Assembly: GCF_013372225.1 (NCBI RefSeq)
Contig: NZ_CP053832.1
Location: 620,001-684,000, forward strand
Length of the DNA stretch: 64,000 nucleotides
Reading direction: 5' to 3'
Origin: Campylobacter ureolyticus
GTDB taxonomy: Bacteria > Campylobacterota > Campylobacteria > Campylobacterales > Campylobacteraceae
This document shows, piece after piece, positions 1-8,394 of this stretch (position 1 is the stretch's first letter; each line of letters starts with the position of its first letter). Below the pieces are notes generated by a model. The model was given only the letters and a program-made list of their open reading frames with translations, ran no database searches and was not told the DNA's origin. The translations under genes were made by a program, and so were the position numbers.

Positions 1-232
1 TTTTATTTATAAGATTTAAGGCTCTATTTCTCATCTCAAGAGCTGCTTTATTTGTAAAAGTAAGTGTTAAGGTTGAGTCTACAGGAATTCCTTGAGATAT
101 AAGATATGCAAGGCGAGAAGTTATAGTTTTTGTTTTTCCACTTCCAGCTCCAGCTAAAATAAGCATTGCTCCATCAATGTGTGTTGCTGCTTTTTTTTGT
201 TCTTCGTTAAGTCCTTGTAAAATACTTTGCAA
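1..232 (-). CDS. UvrD/Rep/PcrA-type ATP-dependent DNA helicase, N-terminal part (cut by window edge)
   Basis: Only the first 77 or so residues are in the window. They show the superfamily 1 helicase start: a Q-motif-like segment (GLNEEQKKAA), the Walker A loop AGAGSGKTKT and motif Ia (TLTFTNKAALEMR). This family unwinds DNA in repair or replication restart. I chose the TTG at 232 because a strong ribosome site (GGAGG) lies five bases upstream and the product then begins at the usual distance from the Q motif; in-frame ATGs at 244 and 259 are alternatives. Whether it is UvrD, Rep or PcrA cannot be told from this piece. The SspB-like gene lies just upstream on the same strand. Confidence 0.88.
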   Translation of the reverse strand, partial: MQSILQGLNEEQKKAATHIDGAMLILAGAGSGKTKTITSRLAYLISQGIPVDSTLTLTFTNKAALEMRNRALNLINK

Positions 233-293
233 TGATTCCTCCATATATAAAACTTTCATTTTATCAAAAATAACTTACAATAAGGTTTTTTAT

Positions 294-704
294 CTATTTG
301 CTTGAAAATATTTTTTTTGATTTTGCTCTTTTATCCTCTTCATCGTCTTTTTTTTCTTGAATTGATAGGTTTATAAAAATTGGTTGATTTTTTAAATTTA
401 TTTGTATTATGTCACTCAAAGGCACACTTAGAGTTGAGGCGAAATTTTCATTTCCAAAACCAGCTTCAAATATTAAAAAATCATCCTCTAAAAATGCACT
501 TTCTAAAGTATAATTACCAAGTTCAAACATTATTAAATTTGAAAAATTATCACTTATTTCTTTTGGTAGCTCTGGGTTAAATTTAACATTTTTTAAATTT
601 ACAACTATGTTAAATCCACGATTTCTTTCAAGTAAATACTCTAGGCATTCTTTTGCATGATTTTTCATTAAATCAAAAAAAGCACTATCTTTTAAAATAT
701 TCAT
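294..704 (-). CDS. SspB-like protein, candidate ClpXP adaptor (conserved hypothetical)
   Basis: 136 residues. An N-terminal helical segment (residues 1-28) is followed by a beta-rich domain with IVVNL, LIMFELG, FEAGFGNENFAS and VPLSDIIQI, then a charged tail rich in Lys, Asp and Glu ending in KKIFSSK. The order of elements (helices, strand, 'F.A.FG' loop, 'VPL..I..I' strand, disordered charged tail) resembles SspB, which delivers ssrA-tagged proteins to ClpXP and uses its tail end to dock on ClpX. That resemblance is my inference from pattern, not a search result; a plain conserved hypothetical is the fallback. It sits 9 bp downstream of pepF, probably in one transcription unit with it and the helicase, which would group proteolysis-related genes. 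Confidence 0.6.
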   Translation of the reverse strand: MNILKDSAFFDLMKNHAKECLEYLLERNRGFNIVVNLKNVKFNPELPKEISDNFSNLIMFELGNYTLESAFLEDDFLIFEAGFGNENFASTLSVPLSDIIQINLKNQPIFINLSIQEKKDDEEDKRAKSKKIFSSK

Positions 705-713
705 TTTAGCTCC

Positions 714-2408
714 TTAAATTTTTTTTACCAATTTTTCAACTTCATTTAGTCCTATTTGCCAAAACTCTTGACTATTTATATCAAGTTTAAACATCTCAAC
801 CATTTCTTTTGGACTTTTGCTACCACCAAGAGTTAAAAATTCAGTATAAATTTCTACAAAATTTTCACATTTTTTACTTTTATAAAGTCCAAATAAAGCT
901 AAAACTAAAAGCTGAGCGTAAGAGTAGCTGTAGCAGTAAAACGGTGTGTGAATAAAATGTGGAATATAACTCCACCAAGATTTATAATATTCATTTAATT
1001 TTAGACTTTTTCCAAACATTTTGGCTGATTCTTCTAGCCAAATTTTATCCAATTCATCTTTGCTTAACTCACCTTCAAAATTATGAACTCTTCTTTCAAA
1101 AGTTGTAAAATTAATTTGCCTATAAAGTGTGGCAAAAATATCTTCAAGTTTTGAAGCAAGAAGAGAAATTTTATTGTTACTTTTTTGATAAATATAGTCA
1201 AATACAAGCATTTCGCAAAATACTGATGCTGTTTCAGCTGTGGTAAGTGGTGTGCTTGAGTTAAAATATCCGACTTTATAGGCTAAATATTGATGAATTG
1301 CATGACCAAGCTCGTGAGCAAGAGTAAAAAGATCTCTTTTTTTGTTTGTAAAATTTAGCATTACAAAAGGATGAACGCTACTTACTGCTGAGTGAGAAAA
1401 TGCCCCGCTAGTTTTATTTTCATCAGGATAGACATCTATCCAGTTTTCATCAAAAGCTTTTTTTGCAATTTCTCCAAATTTAGGGCTAAATTCATTAAAT
1501 GCTTTTAAAACTATTTTTTTAGATTCTTCAAAAGTTATTTCTTCATCACTTCGAATCGGAGCATATCTATCATAATCATACAGCTCTTCAAATCCTAAAA
1601 TTTCACGCTTTTTTGCGTAATAATCAATAGATAAATCAAATCTTTTTTCAACTGCTTTTATTAAACTATCAACACTTTTTTTCTCAATTTGATTGTATAA
1701 ATGCATCGAGCTTTCGCTAAATTTGTAGTTTCTTAGCTCTTTTTGAATGTTTAAATCGGTTTTTATCATATTATAAATATACGTCAAAAGATGAGAATTT
1801 GCATCTAAAGTTTTGCTAAGACTAAGTGCTGCATTTTTTCTTTTATTTCTATCTTGATCGCTTAAATAGCTTAGCAAAGTTTCAATTTTTATCTTTTTAT
1901 CTTCAAAATCAAAATCCAAATTTGCCATTGTTTCATCGAAAAGTCTTGCAAAAGCACTGCTTCCAACAGGTGAAGTTTTAAGCAAAATCTTTTCCTCCAA
2001 AAGAGAGAGTTGATGAACTTTTTCTTTGCTTAAAAGCTCTAAGTGATATTTGTATTTTGGTGAGGCATTTATAAATTTATCTTTTTTAGTTTTTTCTAGG
2101 TTGTTAAACTCAATTTCAAAAAATAGTAAATTTTGTGAAATTTCATTACAAATTAGCTCACTACTTGCTAGATCTTTTCCTTTTGTGGTATCCTTAGCAA
2201 ATGCAAGATATCGGTAAGTTAGTGCTTTTGATATATTTTCATTTATTTTTTCAAGAGTTTGTAAGGCATTTATAAATTCACTATTATCAAGTTTTTCTAA
2301 ATTATCCTTATATGTTTTATTAAAAATTATGGCTTCATTTTTTATTTTTTTTATAAATTCATTAAACTCATTTTCGCTACTAAAAAACTCTTTTAAATTC
2401 CAATTCAT
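714..2408 (-). CDS. pepF: oligoendopeptidase F family protein (M3 metallopeptidase)
   Basis: 564 residues. The zinc-binding signature HELGH lies at about residues 365-369, within FTLAHELGHAIHQ, and the helical downstream region carrying the third zinc ligand is present (ETASVFCEM). The family hydrolyses short cytosolic peptides, and length and layout fit full-length PepF-type M3B enzymes. There is no signal peptide. The gene is preceded on its strand by sstT, from which it is separated by a hairpin terminator, so it probably has its own promoter in the AT-rich 2409-2490 stretch. I see no damage. Confidence 0.93.
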   Translation of the reverse strand: MNWNLKEFFSSENEFNEFIKKIKNEAIIFNKTYKDNLEKLDNSEFINALQTLEKINENISKALTYRYLAFAKDTTKGKDLASSELICNEISQNLLFFEIEFNNLEKTKKDKFINASPKYKYHLELLSKEKVHQLSLLEEKILLKTSPVGSSAFARLFDETMANLDFDFEDKKIKIETLLSYLSDQDRNKRKNAALSLSKTLDANSHLLTYIYNMIKTDLNIQKELRNYKFSESSMHLYNQIEKKSVDSLIKAVEKRFDLSIDYYAKKREILGFEELYDYDRYAPIRSDEEITFEESKKIVLKAFNEFSPKFGEIAKKAFDENWIDVYPDENKTSGAFSHSAVSSVHPFVMLNFTNKKRDLFTLAHELGHAIHQYLAYKVGYFNSSTPLTTAETASVFCEMLVFDYIYQKSNNKISLLASKLEDIFATLYRQINFTTFERRVHNFEGELSKDELDKIWLEESAKMFGKSLKLNEYYKSWWSYIPHFIHTPFYCYSYSYAQLLVLALFGLYKSKKCENFVEIYTEFLTLGGSKSPKEMVEMFKLDINSQEFWQIGLNEVEKLVKKI

Positions 2409-2491
2409 ATATTTCCCTTTTTAAATTTTATATATTTTAATATAAATTTGTTTAAAAAAAAGTAATTGTAAAAAAGTGAGTTTAAATTTTA

Positions 2492-2520
2492 AAATTAGTG
2501 GTCTAAACAACCACTAATTT
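2492..2520 (-). terminator. hairpin terminator after sstT
   Basis: An 11-bp perfect inverted repeat (AAATTAGTGGT / ACCACTAATTT) with a 7-base loop lies just past the sstT stop. On the minus strand the stem is followed by an AT-rich stretch containing several T residues. It separates sstT from pepF. Confidence 0.75.
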
Positions 2521-2525
2521 TTTAG

Positions 2526-3773
2526 TTAATTTTTGGTATTATTTGTAGCTTCTGAGGCAACAGCTGTAAATAAAACATCAGTTGAGCTGTTGATTGCTGT
2601 TTCAACTGAGTCTTGGATAACGCCTATTATAAATCCAACAGCTATTACTTGCATAGCAATATCATTTGGTATATTAAACAAAGATGTTGCAAGAGGAATA
2701 AGCATAAGTGAGCCACCAGCTACTCCACCACATCCGCAAGCTCCAAGAGCTGAAACAAAACAAAGTAAAAGTGCAGTTCCAAAACTTACTTCAATTCCTA
2801 AAGTAAACACCGCTGAAAGTGTTAAAATAGCAATTACCACCGCAGCTCCAGCCATGTTAACATTTGCTCCAAGAGGAATTGTTATAGAGTAAAGCTCTTC
2901 ATCAAGATCAAGCTTTCTACAAAGGTTTAAATTTACAGGTATGTTTGCAGCTGAGCTTCTTGTAAAAAATGCATATAAACCACTTTCTTTAAGGCAAGTA
3001 AATAAAAGTGGATAAGGGTTTTTCTTTAAAACAATTCCTGCTAAAAGTGGATTTGTTACAAAAGCAACAAAAGCCATAGCAGCAACTAAAACTATAACAA
3101 GTTTTAAATATCCCATTAAAGCTTCCCCACCAGCAGTTGCAACGCTATTTGCAACAAGACCCATAATACCAAAAGGAGCGAGTTGGATAATAAATTGAAC
3201 TATTTTTGTGATCGCGATTGATAGGTCTTCAAATAAGCTTTTTGTAGCAGGACTTGCAAATTTAAGTGCTAAACCAAAGCCAATGGCCCAAGTTAAAATT
3301 CCAACATAATTTCCTGTTGCAAGAGCATTTACAGGATTATCAACCATTTTAAATAAAAGTCCTGATAAAACTTCTACCATGCTAGTTGGGGCTGAGCTTG
3401 CATCCACAGCTGTGACATCTAAAACCAGAGTTGTTGGAAACATAAAGCTTGCTATTACTCCAATGGCTGAGGCTAAAACAGTGCTTATTAGATAGAGGAT
3501 TAAAACAAATTTAAGTCCTTTTGTGTTGCTAAAATTTCTAGTGATAAAAGAAGCAGATATTAGGATAAAAACTAAAATTGGAGCAACTGCTTTTAAAGCT
3601 CTTACAAATAAGCTTCCTAAGGTTCCAACAGCAGCAGCTAAGTTGTTTATAAAACCAGTATCGCTATTTTGAGCTAAAAAGCCAATTACCGCACCGATAA
3701 AAACACCGGCTAAAATTTTTATAATTAAATTTTTATCTTTATAGCTTTTTACAAGCTTTTGAAATGAAGACAT
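2526..3773 (-). CDS. sstT: serine/threonine:sodium symporter SstT
   Basis: 415 residues, an inner-membrane dicarboxylate/amino-acid:cation symporter. It follows the SstT pattern closely along its length: [27 protein letters not shown], the substrate-binding hairpin segment [18 protein letters not shown], the unwound helix region NMAGAA and the C-terminal [17 protein letters not shown]. These conserved blocks bind Na+ and serine/threonine in the family. Its own transcription unit is likely: a TATAAT-like box on the minus strand (3800-3795) sits just upstream and a terminator follows. Serine is a preferred carbon source of campylobacters, though they usually use SdaC; SstT import would feed the same need. 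Confidence 0.93.
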   Translation of the reverse strand: MSSFQKLVKSYKDKNLIIKILAGVFIGAVIGFLAQNSDTGFINNLAAAVGTLGSLFVRALKAVAPILVFILISASFITRNFSNTKGLKFVLILYLISTVLASAIGVIASFMFPTTLVLDVTAVDASSAPTSMVEVLSGLLFKMVDNPVNALATGNYVGILTWAIGFGLALKFASPATKSLFEDLSIAITKIVQFIIQLAPFGIMGLVANSVATAGGEALMGYLKLVIVLVAAMAFVAFVTNPLLAGIVLKKNPYPLLFTCLKESGLYAFFTRSSAANIPVNLNLCRKLDLDEELYSITIPLGANVNMAGAAVVIAILTLSAVFTLGIEVSFGTALLLCFVSALGACGCGGVAGGSLMLIPLATSLFNIPNDIAMQVIAVGFIIGVIQDSVETAINSSTDVLFTAVASEATNNTKN

Positions 3774-3998
3774 AATTATTCCTTAAAATTTAAAATTATA
3801 ACTATGAAAATATATCTAAATTTTGATAAAATAAGAGTTAAATTTTCATTTGAATAGAAAAATATTATATTATTTTTAAATTTTTAGTAAATTTATAACT
3901 TTTTTACACCTTTTTTATAATTTTTTGTAATAATATTTTAGACAAGAAATTATTTAAATAGTGTATTATTTAAATAATTTCGCATATTAAAAAATTTG
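3774..3998. other. intergenic region between sstT and metI
   Basis: 225 bp, almost purely A/T. It holds the sstT promoter candidate (TATAAT on the minus strand at 3800-3795). It also contains a pair of AAATAATTT-like motifs near 3950-3980, downstream of metI, that may form a weak hairpin. I see no gene in it. Confidence 0.5.
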
Positions 3999-4823
3999 TT
4001 ATTTCTTAACTTTTTTATAAATATAGTTTCCAATCATTTGAAAAATCTGAACCATAACAATCAAAATTAATACTGTATAAAGCATAATATCATCATTAAA
4101 TCTTTGAAATCCATATCTTAAAGCCACATCTCCAAGACCACCACCACCAAGCGTTCCAGCCATCGCAGAAAAACCAATAACAACAATTATTGTTAGTGTA
4201 AGTACATTAATTAAAGATGGAATTGCCTCAACTAGCATAACTTTAAAAACAATTTGCATTTTACTTGCACCATAGCTTTTTGCAGCTTCTATTACGCCAT
4301 TATCAACTTCTATTAGAGCATTTTCTATAAGCCTTGCGATAAATGGTGCAGTTCCTATAGTAAGTGGAACGATAGCAGCGTTTGTGCCAATACTTGTGCC
4401 TATTATGAGTTTTACAAAAGGAAACAACACGATAATTAATATAATAAATGGAAAACTTCTAACAACATTTACTATAAAATCAAGCACAGCATAAACGTAT
4501 CTATTTTCAATAAGTCCATTTTTTCTAGTAATTACTAAAATTATTGCTAGAATTAATCCAAAAATAGAAGCAAAAACTGTAGCTGTTATACTCATATAAA
4601 TGGTCTGCCACGAAGCATTTAGCAAAATGCTTATCCAAATTTGATAGTTTTTATTTCCTAAAAGTTCTTTTAAATTTTGGCTTAAATTTGTAAAAATTCC
4701 TTCAAAAAATGGATTTTCTTTAAAAAACATATTATCAATAGTTACAAAAATGGTATCACCTACAAAAAATGGATAGATAAAAAATAATCCTAAAAATAGT
4801 AAAAATAAAATTAATTTTTTCAT
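3999..4823 (-). CDS. metI: methionine ABC transporter permease MetI
   Basis: 274 residues from the chosen start. It has an N-terminal membrane segment, a periplasmic stretch and four to five further membrane segments. The binding-protein-dependent permease (EAA) loop is seen as [27 protein letters not shown], followed by the MetI-typical [19 protein letters not shown]. The start at 4823 is preferred over an upstream in-frame ATG (4838) because the ATGA overlap with the metN stop and a GGGAG site eight bases upstream give standard translational coupling. With MetN it imports D/L-methionine. The periplasmic binding protein MetQ is not encoded nearby and must lie elsewhere. Confidence 0.92.
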   Translation of the reverse strand: MKKLILFLLFLGLFFIYPFFVGDTIFVTIDNMFFKENPFFEGIFTNLSQNLKELLGNKNYQIWISILLNASWQTIYMSITATVFASIFGLILAIILVITRKNGLIENRYVYAVLDFIVNVVRSFPFIILIIVLFPFVKLIIGTSIGTNAAIVPLTIGTAPFIARLIENALIEVDNGVIEAAKSYGASKMQIVFKVMLVEAIPSLINVLTLTIIVVIGFSAMAGTLGGGGLGDVALRYGFQRFNDDIMLYTVLILIVMVQIFQMIGNYIYKKVKK

Positions 4824-5779
4824 TCTATTATCTCCCATAAAACACCAGTTTTTTTAATAAAGTTTATAACTTTTTCTTTATCTTTTGGCTCTATATTTAT
4901 AACCAAGTGTCCAAGCACGAGTTCGCTTAATTGCTCAATTTTTCCCCAAACGATATTAAAATTTAAGTCAAGCTCACGTGCCATTTGTGTGATAACACAC
5001 TCAAAAGCAACTTCTTTTGGAAAGTAAAGTGCTATGTTTATACCATCTTGTGGAAGGACCATTTCCTCGCCCAAAAATTCACGCATATTTTTATCAGGCT
5101 TTAAAAACAGTTCGTGAATTTCGCCTTGATTTGTAATTATACCATTGCTTAAAAGAACAGCTTTGTTAGCGATACTTTTTACAACTTCCATTTCGTGAGT
5201 AACTAAAACTATAGTAATGCCAAATTCTTTATTAATACGCTTTAAAAGGGCTAAAATTTGTTTTGTTATACTTGGATCAAGTGCCGAAGTAGCCTCATCT
5301 GAGAGTAAAATTTTTGGATTTAGCGCTAAAGCTCTTGCAATAGCAACTCGTTGTTTTTGTCCGCCAGAAAGTGCTGCTGGATAAAAATCTTTTTTATCGT
5401 TAAGCCCCACGATTTCTAAAAGTTCATCAACTCTTTTTTTAGTATAGTTTCTATCATAACCCCAAAAATTTAGAGGTGTTGCAACATTTTCAAAAACAGT
5501 TTTTCTACTCATTAAGGCAAAATTTTGAAAAATCATACCAATTTCTTTTCTAAGTTCTCTTAATTTTTTGCCTTTTACATCTTTTATCTCTACGCCATCA
5601 ACTTTTAAGCTTCCACTTTGGTAGTCTTCAAGTCCATTTATGCAGCGAAGTAGGGTGCTTTTGCCAGCACCACTATGTCCAACAAGACCAAAAATTTCAC
5701 CTTTTTTAATGTTAAAATTTATATCTTTTAGCACAAGTGTGCTGCCATAACTTTTGCTTAAATTTTTAACTTCTATCAT
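4820..5779 (-). CDS. metN: methionine ABC transporter ATP-binding protein MetN
   Basis: 319 residues. Walker [10 protein letters not shown] is at 34-42, the Q-loop at about 85 (FQNFALM), the signature LSGGQKQR at 137-144, Walker B ILLSDE at 157-162 and the switch His in VTHEM. The roughly 75 C-terminal residues form the NIL domain that in MetN binds methionine and inhibits transport when the cytoplasmic pool is full. The gene overlaps metI by 4 bp (ATGA) and lies 4 bp downstream of a 47-residue membrane peptide gene, so it probably belongs to the end of the long minus-strand transcription unit. Confidence 0.94.
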   Translation of the reverse strand: MIEVKNLSKSYGSTLVLKDINFNIKKGEIFGLVGHSGAGKSTLLRCINGLEDYQSGSLKVDGVEIKDVKGKKLRELRKEIGMIFQNFALMSRKTVFENVATPLNFWGYDRNYTKKRVDELLEIVGLNDKKDFYPAALSGGQKQRVAIARALALNPKILLSDEATSALDPSITKQILALLKRINKEFGITIVLVTHEMEVVKSIANKAVLLSNGIITNQGEIHELFLKPDKNMREFLGEEMVLPQDGINIALYFPKEVAFECVITQMARELDLNFNIVWGKIEQLSELVLGHLVINIEPKDKEKVINFIKKTGVLWEIIE

Positions 5780-5783
5780 GTTT

Positions 5784-5927
5784 TTATTTTGTTATAAAAT
5801 AGTAAATTACATAAATCCAACTTAAAAAGCCATGTACTATCGCCCATAAAATGCTTTTATTTGCACTCCATGAAAGTGCCACTGCTATAACTGTTCCAAG
5901 GCTAAAACCACCAATAATACCTTGCAT
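5784..5927 (-). CDS. 47-residue membrane microprotein, unknown function
   Basis: A short hydrophobic protein with a Gly-rich N-terminal membrane segment ([15 protein letters not shown]) and a second one ([17 protein letters not shown]). I start it at 5927 because AAAGGAGAAATT precedes that ATG. The longer in-frame ORF (to 5969) reads into a relic of the 3' end of the DUF486 gene and is not meaningful. It has the look of the small conserved membrane proteins often left unannotated in Campylobacter. The stop codon is 4 bp from the metN start, suggesting coupling to metN. Function unknown. Confidence 0.7.
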   Translation of the reverse strand: MQGIIGGFSLGTVIAVALSWSANKSILWAIVHGFLSWIYVIYYFITK

Positions 5928-5937
5928 AATTTCTCCT

Positions 5938-6003
5938 TTATTTTTTTTAAATATAAAATAGACCGCCAATACAAGAAAAACAAAGCCTATTAAAATAACC
6001 TAT
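5938..6003 (-). repeat. relic copy of the 3' end of the DUF486 gene (copy 2)
   Basis: Read on the minus strand this stretch encodes IGFVFLVLAVYFIFKK, nearly the same as the last 16 or so residues of the complete gene at 7186-7554 (IGFIFLILAVYFIFKK). The stop codon is changed, so the frame runs on toward the 47-residue gene. It marks the edge of a duplicated segment. Confidence 0.8.
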
Positions 6004-6012
6004 AAAATATAG

Positions 6013-6417
6013 TTAGTAGCCATTTTTGTCGAGCTTTGCAAATGCATCGCAGCCAAGTTTATCTCCCAAGTCGCAAGCCTTGCCATAATACTCCTTTGCT
6101 GTGCTATAACTCTGTTTTGTGCCTTGACCATTGACATACAAACCTCCAAGATTGAAACAACCTCTATACTTTCCATTGTTACAAGCTAACTTATAATATT
6201 TAAAAGCTTCATTGTAATTTTGCTCCACACCTTGACCGTTATTATATAAAAGTCCAAGATTAAAACAACTTCTATACTCTCCATTATCACAAGCAGTTTT
6301 AGAGTATTTAAAAGCTTTTTGATAGTCTCCTGCTTCATAAGCTGTATCAGCAATTTCAAGTTCATAGCCAAGCAATACGGCGCAGACAAAAGATAGCAAA
6401 ACTATAACTTTTTTCAT
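6013..6417 (-). CDS. Sel1-like repeat, cysteine-rich secreted protein (short paralogue)
   Basis: 134 residues with a cleavable signal peptide (MKKVIVLLSFVCAVLLG) and about two and a half Sel1-like repeats of 36 residues. Each repeat carries a Cys pair, as in ACDNGEYRSCFNLGLLY. This is the Helicobacter cysteine-rich protein (Hcp) style: alpha/alpha repeats held by disulfides, exported to the periplasm or outside. It is a paralogue of the neighbouring 206-residue gene, with an identical upstream leader. Hcp-type proteins are reported as secreted antigens or cell-wall binding factors; the role here is not deducible. Confidence 0.85.
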   Translation of the reverse strand: MKKVIVLLSFVCAVLLGYELEIADTAYEAGDYQKAFKYSKTACDNGEYRSCFNLGLLYNNGQGVEQNYNEAFKYYKLACNNGKYRGCFNLGGLYVNGQGTKQSYSTAKEYYGKACDLGDKLGCDAFAKLDKNGY

Positions 6418-6456
6418 CTTATACCTTTTCTTAAATTTGGTTATTTTAGCATTTTT

Positions 6457-6513
6457 ATTTTTTAAATATAAAATATACTGCCAAAATTAAAAAATTAAAA
6501 CCTATAAAACTAT
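6457..6513 (-). repeat. relic copy of the 3' end of the DUF486 gene (copy 1)
   Basis: Minus-strand reading gives FIGFNFLILAVYFIFK, a diverged copy of the 3' end of the complete DUF486 gene upstream. The 38-bp leader that follows (6418-6455) is almost identical to the one between the complete gene and the larger Sel1 gene (7150-7185). Confidence 0.8.
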
Positions 6514-6528
6514 CTATATAAAAGATAG

Positions 6529-7149
6529 CTAGTAGCCTTTTTGATTTAGATCTGCAAATACATCACAACCTTCTTGAGCACCTAAGTCACAAGCCTTGCC
6601 ATAATACTCTTTTGCCATGCTATAGCTCTGTCTTACACCTTTACCATTTTCGTATAAAAATCCAAGATTGCCGCAACCTAAATTCACTCCATTATCACAA
6701 GCTAACTTAAAGTGTTTAAAAGCTTCTTTGTGGTTTTGCTCCACTCCTTGACCATTTTTATATAAAACTCCAAGATTGTAACAACCAATATACTCTCCAT
6801 TATCACAAGCTAACTTAAAGTGTTTAAAAGCTTCTTTGTGGTTTTGCTCCACTCCTTGACCATTTTTATATAAAACTCCAAGATTGTAACAACTCATATA
6901 CTCTCCATTATCACAAGCTAATTTATTATATTTAAAAGCTTCTTTGTAGTTTTGCTCTACACCTTGACCACTCTGATATAAAAATCCAAGACCGCCACAA
7001 CCTAAATACACCCCATTATCACAAGCAATTTTAAAGTGTTTAAAAGCTTTTTGATAATCTCCAGCTTTATGGGCTTTAAATGCAGTTTCAAGTTCATTAC
7101 CAAGTAAAACAGCACAAACAAAAGATAGTAAAACTATAACTTTTTTCAT
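6529..7149 (-). CDS. Sel1-like repeat, cysteine-rich secreted protein (long paralogue)
   Basis: 206 residues. The signal peptide is nearly identical to that of the short paralogue, followed by about five 36-residue Sel1-like repeats, each with a Cys pair. Two central repeats are almost identical at DNA level (6691-6798 and 6799-6906, period 108 bp), so the gene grew by unit duplication. Expected fold is a superhelix of alpha hairpins with one disulfide per repeat, exported by Sec. It lies 36 bp downstream of the DUF486 gene, whose 3' end is repeated after it. Confidence 0.87.
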   Translation of the reverse strand: MKKVIVLLSFVCAVLLGNELETAFKAHKAGDYQKAFKHFKIACDNGVYLGCGGLGFLYQSGQGVEQNYKEAFKYNKLACDNGEYMSCYNLGVLYKNGQGVEQNHKEAFKHFKLACDNGEYIGCYNLGVLYKNGQGVEQNHKEAFKHFKLACDNGVNLGCGNLGFLYENGKGVRQSYSMAKEYYGKACDLGAQEGCDVFADLNQKGY

Positions 7150-7185
7150 CTTATACCTTTTCTTAAATTTGGTTATTTTAGCATT

Positions 7186-7554
7186 TTATTTTTTAAATAT
7201 AAAATAGACCGCTAATATAAGAAAAATAAAACCTATTATGTGATTTAACCTTAAAGTTTCATTTTTGAAAACTAGCAGTGTAAATGTCGTAAATACAACT
7301 AGCGTGATAACTTCTTGCAATACTTTTAACTGCCATATATTAAACGCACCGCCATTTTCCACAAAGCCATATCTGTTTGCAGGAATTTGAAAGCAGTATT
7401 CAAAAAATGCAACTCCCCAACTAAGCAAAATTATCCAAATAAGACTAAGTGAGCTAAAAGTTGGTAATTTGCTAAGTTTTAAATGCCCATACCACGCAAT
7501 TGTCATAAATATATTTGATAAAATTAGCAAAATTATCGTATAGTATGGTTTCAT
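7186..7554 (-). CDS. DUF486 / DMT-family small membrane protein
   Basis: 122 residues and four membrane segments, starting MKPYYTIILLILSNIFMTIAWYGHL. The conserved FFEYCFQIPANRYG and LKVLQEVITLVVF blocks are typical of the DUF486 family, related to half-size drug/metabolite transporters. Substrate is unknown. The start lies 3 bp after the kwaB stop, with a poor ribosome site, so translation may be coupled. Its 3' end has been copied twice downstream, next to each Sel1 gene. Confidence 0.85.
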   Translation of the reverse strand: MKPYYTIILLILSNIFMTIAWYGHLKLSKLPTFSSLSLIWIILLSWGVAFFEYCFQIPANRYGFVENGGAFNIWQLKVLQEVITLVVFTTFTLLVFKNETLRLNHIIGFIFLILAVYFIFKK

Positions 7555-7557
7555 TTT

Positions 7558-8394
7558 CTATATTAATTTATATGAATTAACAAGCCTTTTTTGATTTTGG
7601 GCGACTTGTGCTGTATAAAATTTTTCAAAAATAATATCATGTAAAAATTTAATATCTTCATTATTTGCGATATTAAATTTACCATCTTTAAAATTTTTAT
7701 TTTCAGGTTCATATCTTCTAGCATATATTTCATATTCAATAAAGTAACTTTGAAACATATTTAAATTATCACAAATTTGTGCAATTTTTCGCAAACTTGT
7801 TTTATTTATTTTTTTTAAATCAAATTCTTTTGCAAGATTGATATTTATATTATTTTGCAAATTTTTAAAATCTTTCTCTCCGGCTTCTCTATAGTATTTG
7901 CTAAAAGTTTTAAAAATTTTTTCTAAATTATTAAAATCTTTAAAATATACTTTTTCTCCATCAAACATAACATCGGTTTTGTCATTTAAAATTATAATTT
8001 TTTTATTTTTTTCAAGTTTGGCCAAATCTTTTTCTGTAAATAAAGAAAAGAAAGGTTTATCAATATAGTTCGATGGCAAAATGCGTTGGAAATATATTTT
8101 GTCTTCGTAAATTAAGTAAATAAATTTTATTTTTAGTATAGATTTTTTATCTATATTGTTTGCAATAGTTGTATTTTTAAAATTGCTTATCTCATCTATT
8201 TCTTTAGATGTAAGTTCAATAAAAAATATTTCGTCATTTTCTAATTGATAACTTCCACCACTCTTTAAAAAATTAATCATTTTAGTTTTTTTGATATTTT
8301 CAAAATTTTGAAAATTCCAAGATTCTTGTAAATCATCTTCTAATATTTTATATAAATTTTTATTTGCTTGTCCAAAGAGCGTAATTTTATTCAT
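7558..8394 (-). CDS. kwaB: KwaB-like protein (DUF4868), Kiwa anti-phage system
   Basis: 278 residues, soluble, Lys/Asn/Phe-rich. The central part follows the DUF4868 plan: a pair of strands with KIKFIYLIYEDKIYFQRI, a 'kinked' Leu/Lys helix, then IIILNDKTDVMFDGEKVYFKDFNNLEKIF, i.e. 'Asp - hydrophobic - Asp/Gly - hydrophobic - F..LEKIF', and a helical C-terminal part. In Kiwa, KwaB is the DUF4868 effector that works with the membrane sensor KwaA. The assignment rests on this pattern together with the four-helix membrane protein overlapping it by 8 bp upstream. A good ribosome site (AAAAGGATATAA) precedes the ATG. Confidence 0.75.
   Translation of the reverse strand: MNKITLFGQANKNLYKILEDDLQESWNFQNFENIKKTKMINFLKSGGSYQLENDEIFFIELTSKEIDEISNFKNTTIANNIDKKSILKIKFIYLIYEDKIYFQRILPSNYIDKPFFSLFTEKDLAKLEKNKKIIILNDKTDVMFDGEKVYFKDFNNLEKIFKTFSKYYREAGEKDFKNLQNNININLAKEFDLKKINKTSLRKIAQICDNLNMFQSYFIEYEIYARRYEPENKNFKDGKFNIANNEDIKFLHDIIFEKFYTAQVAQNQKRLVNSYKLI

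Noticed and set aside
5928-5969. Longer N-terminus (61 residues) for the small gene before metN
   Set aside because: The extra codons are the relic of the DUF486 3' end; the ribosome site points to the internal ATG at 5927.
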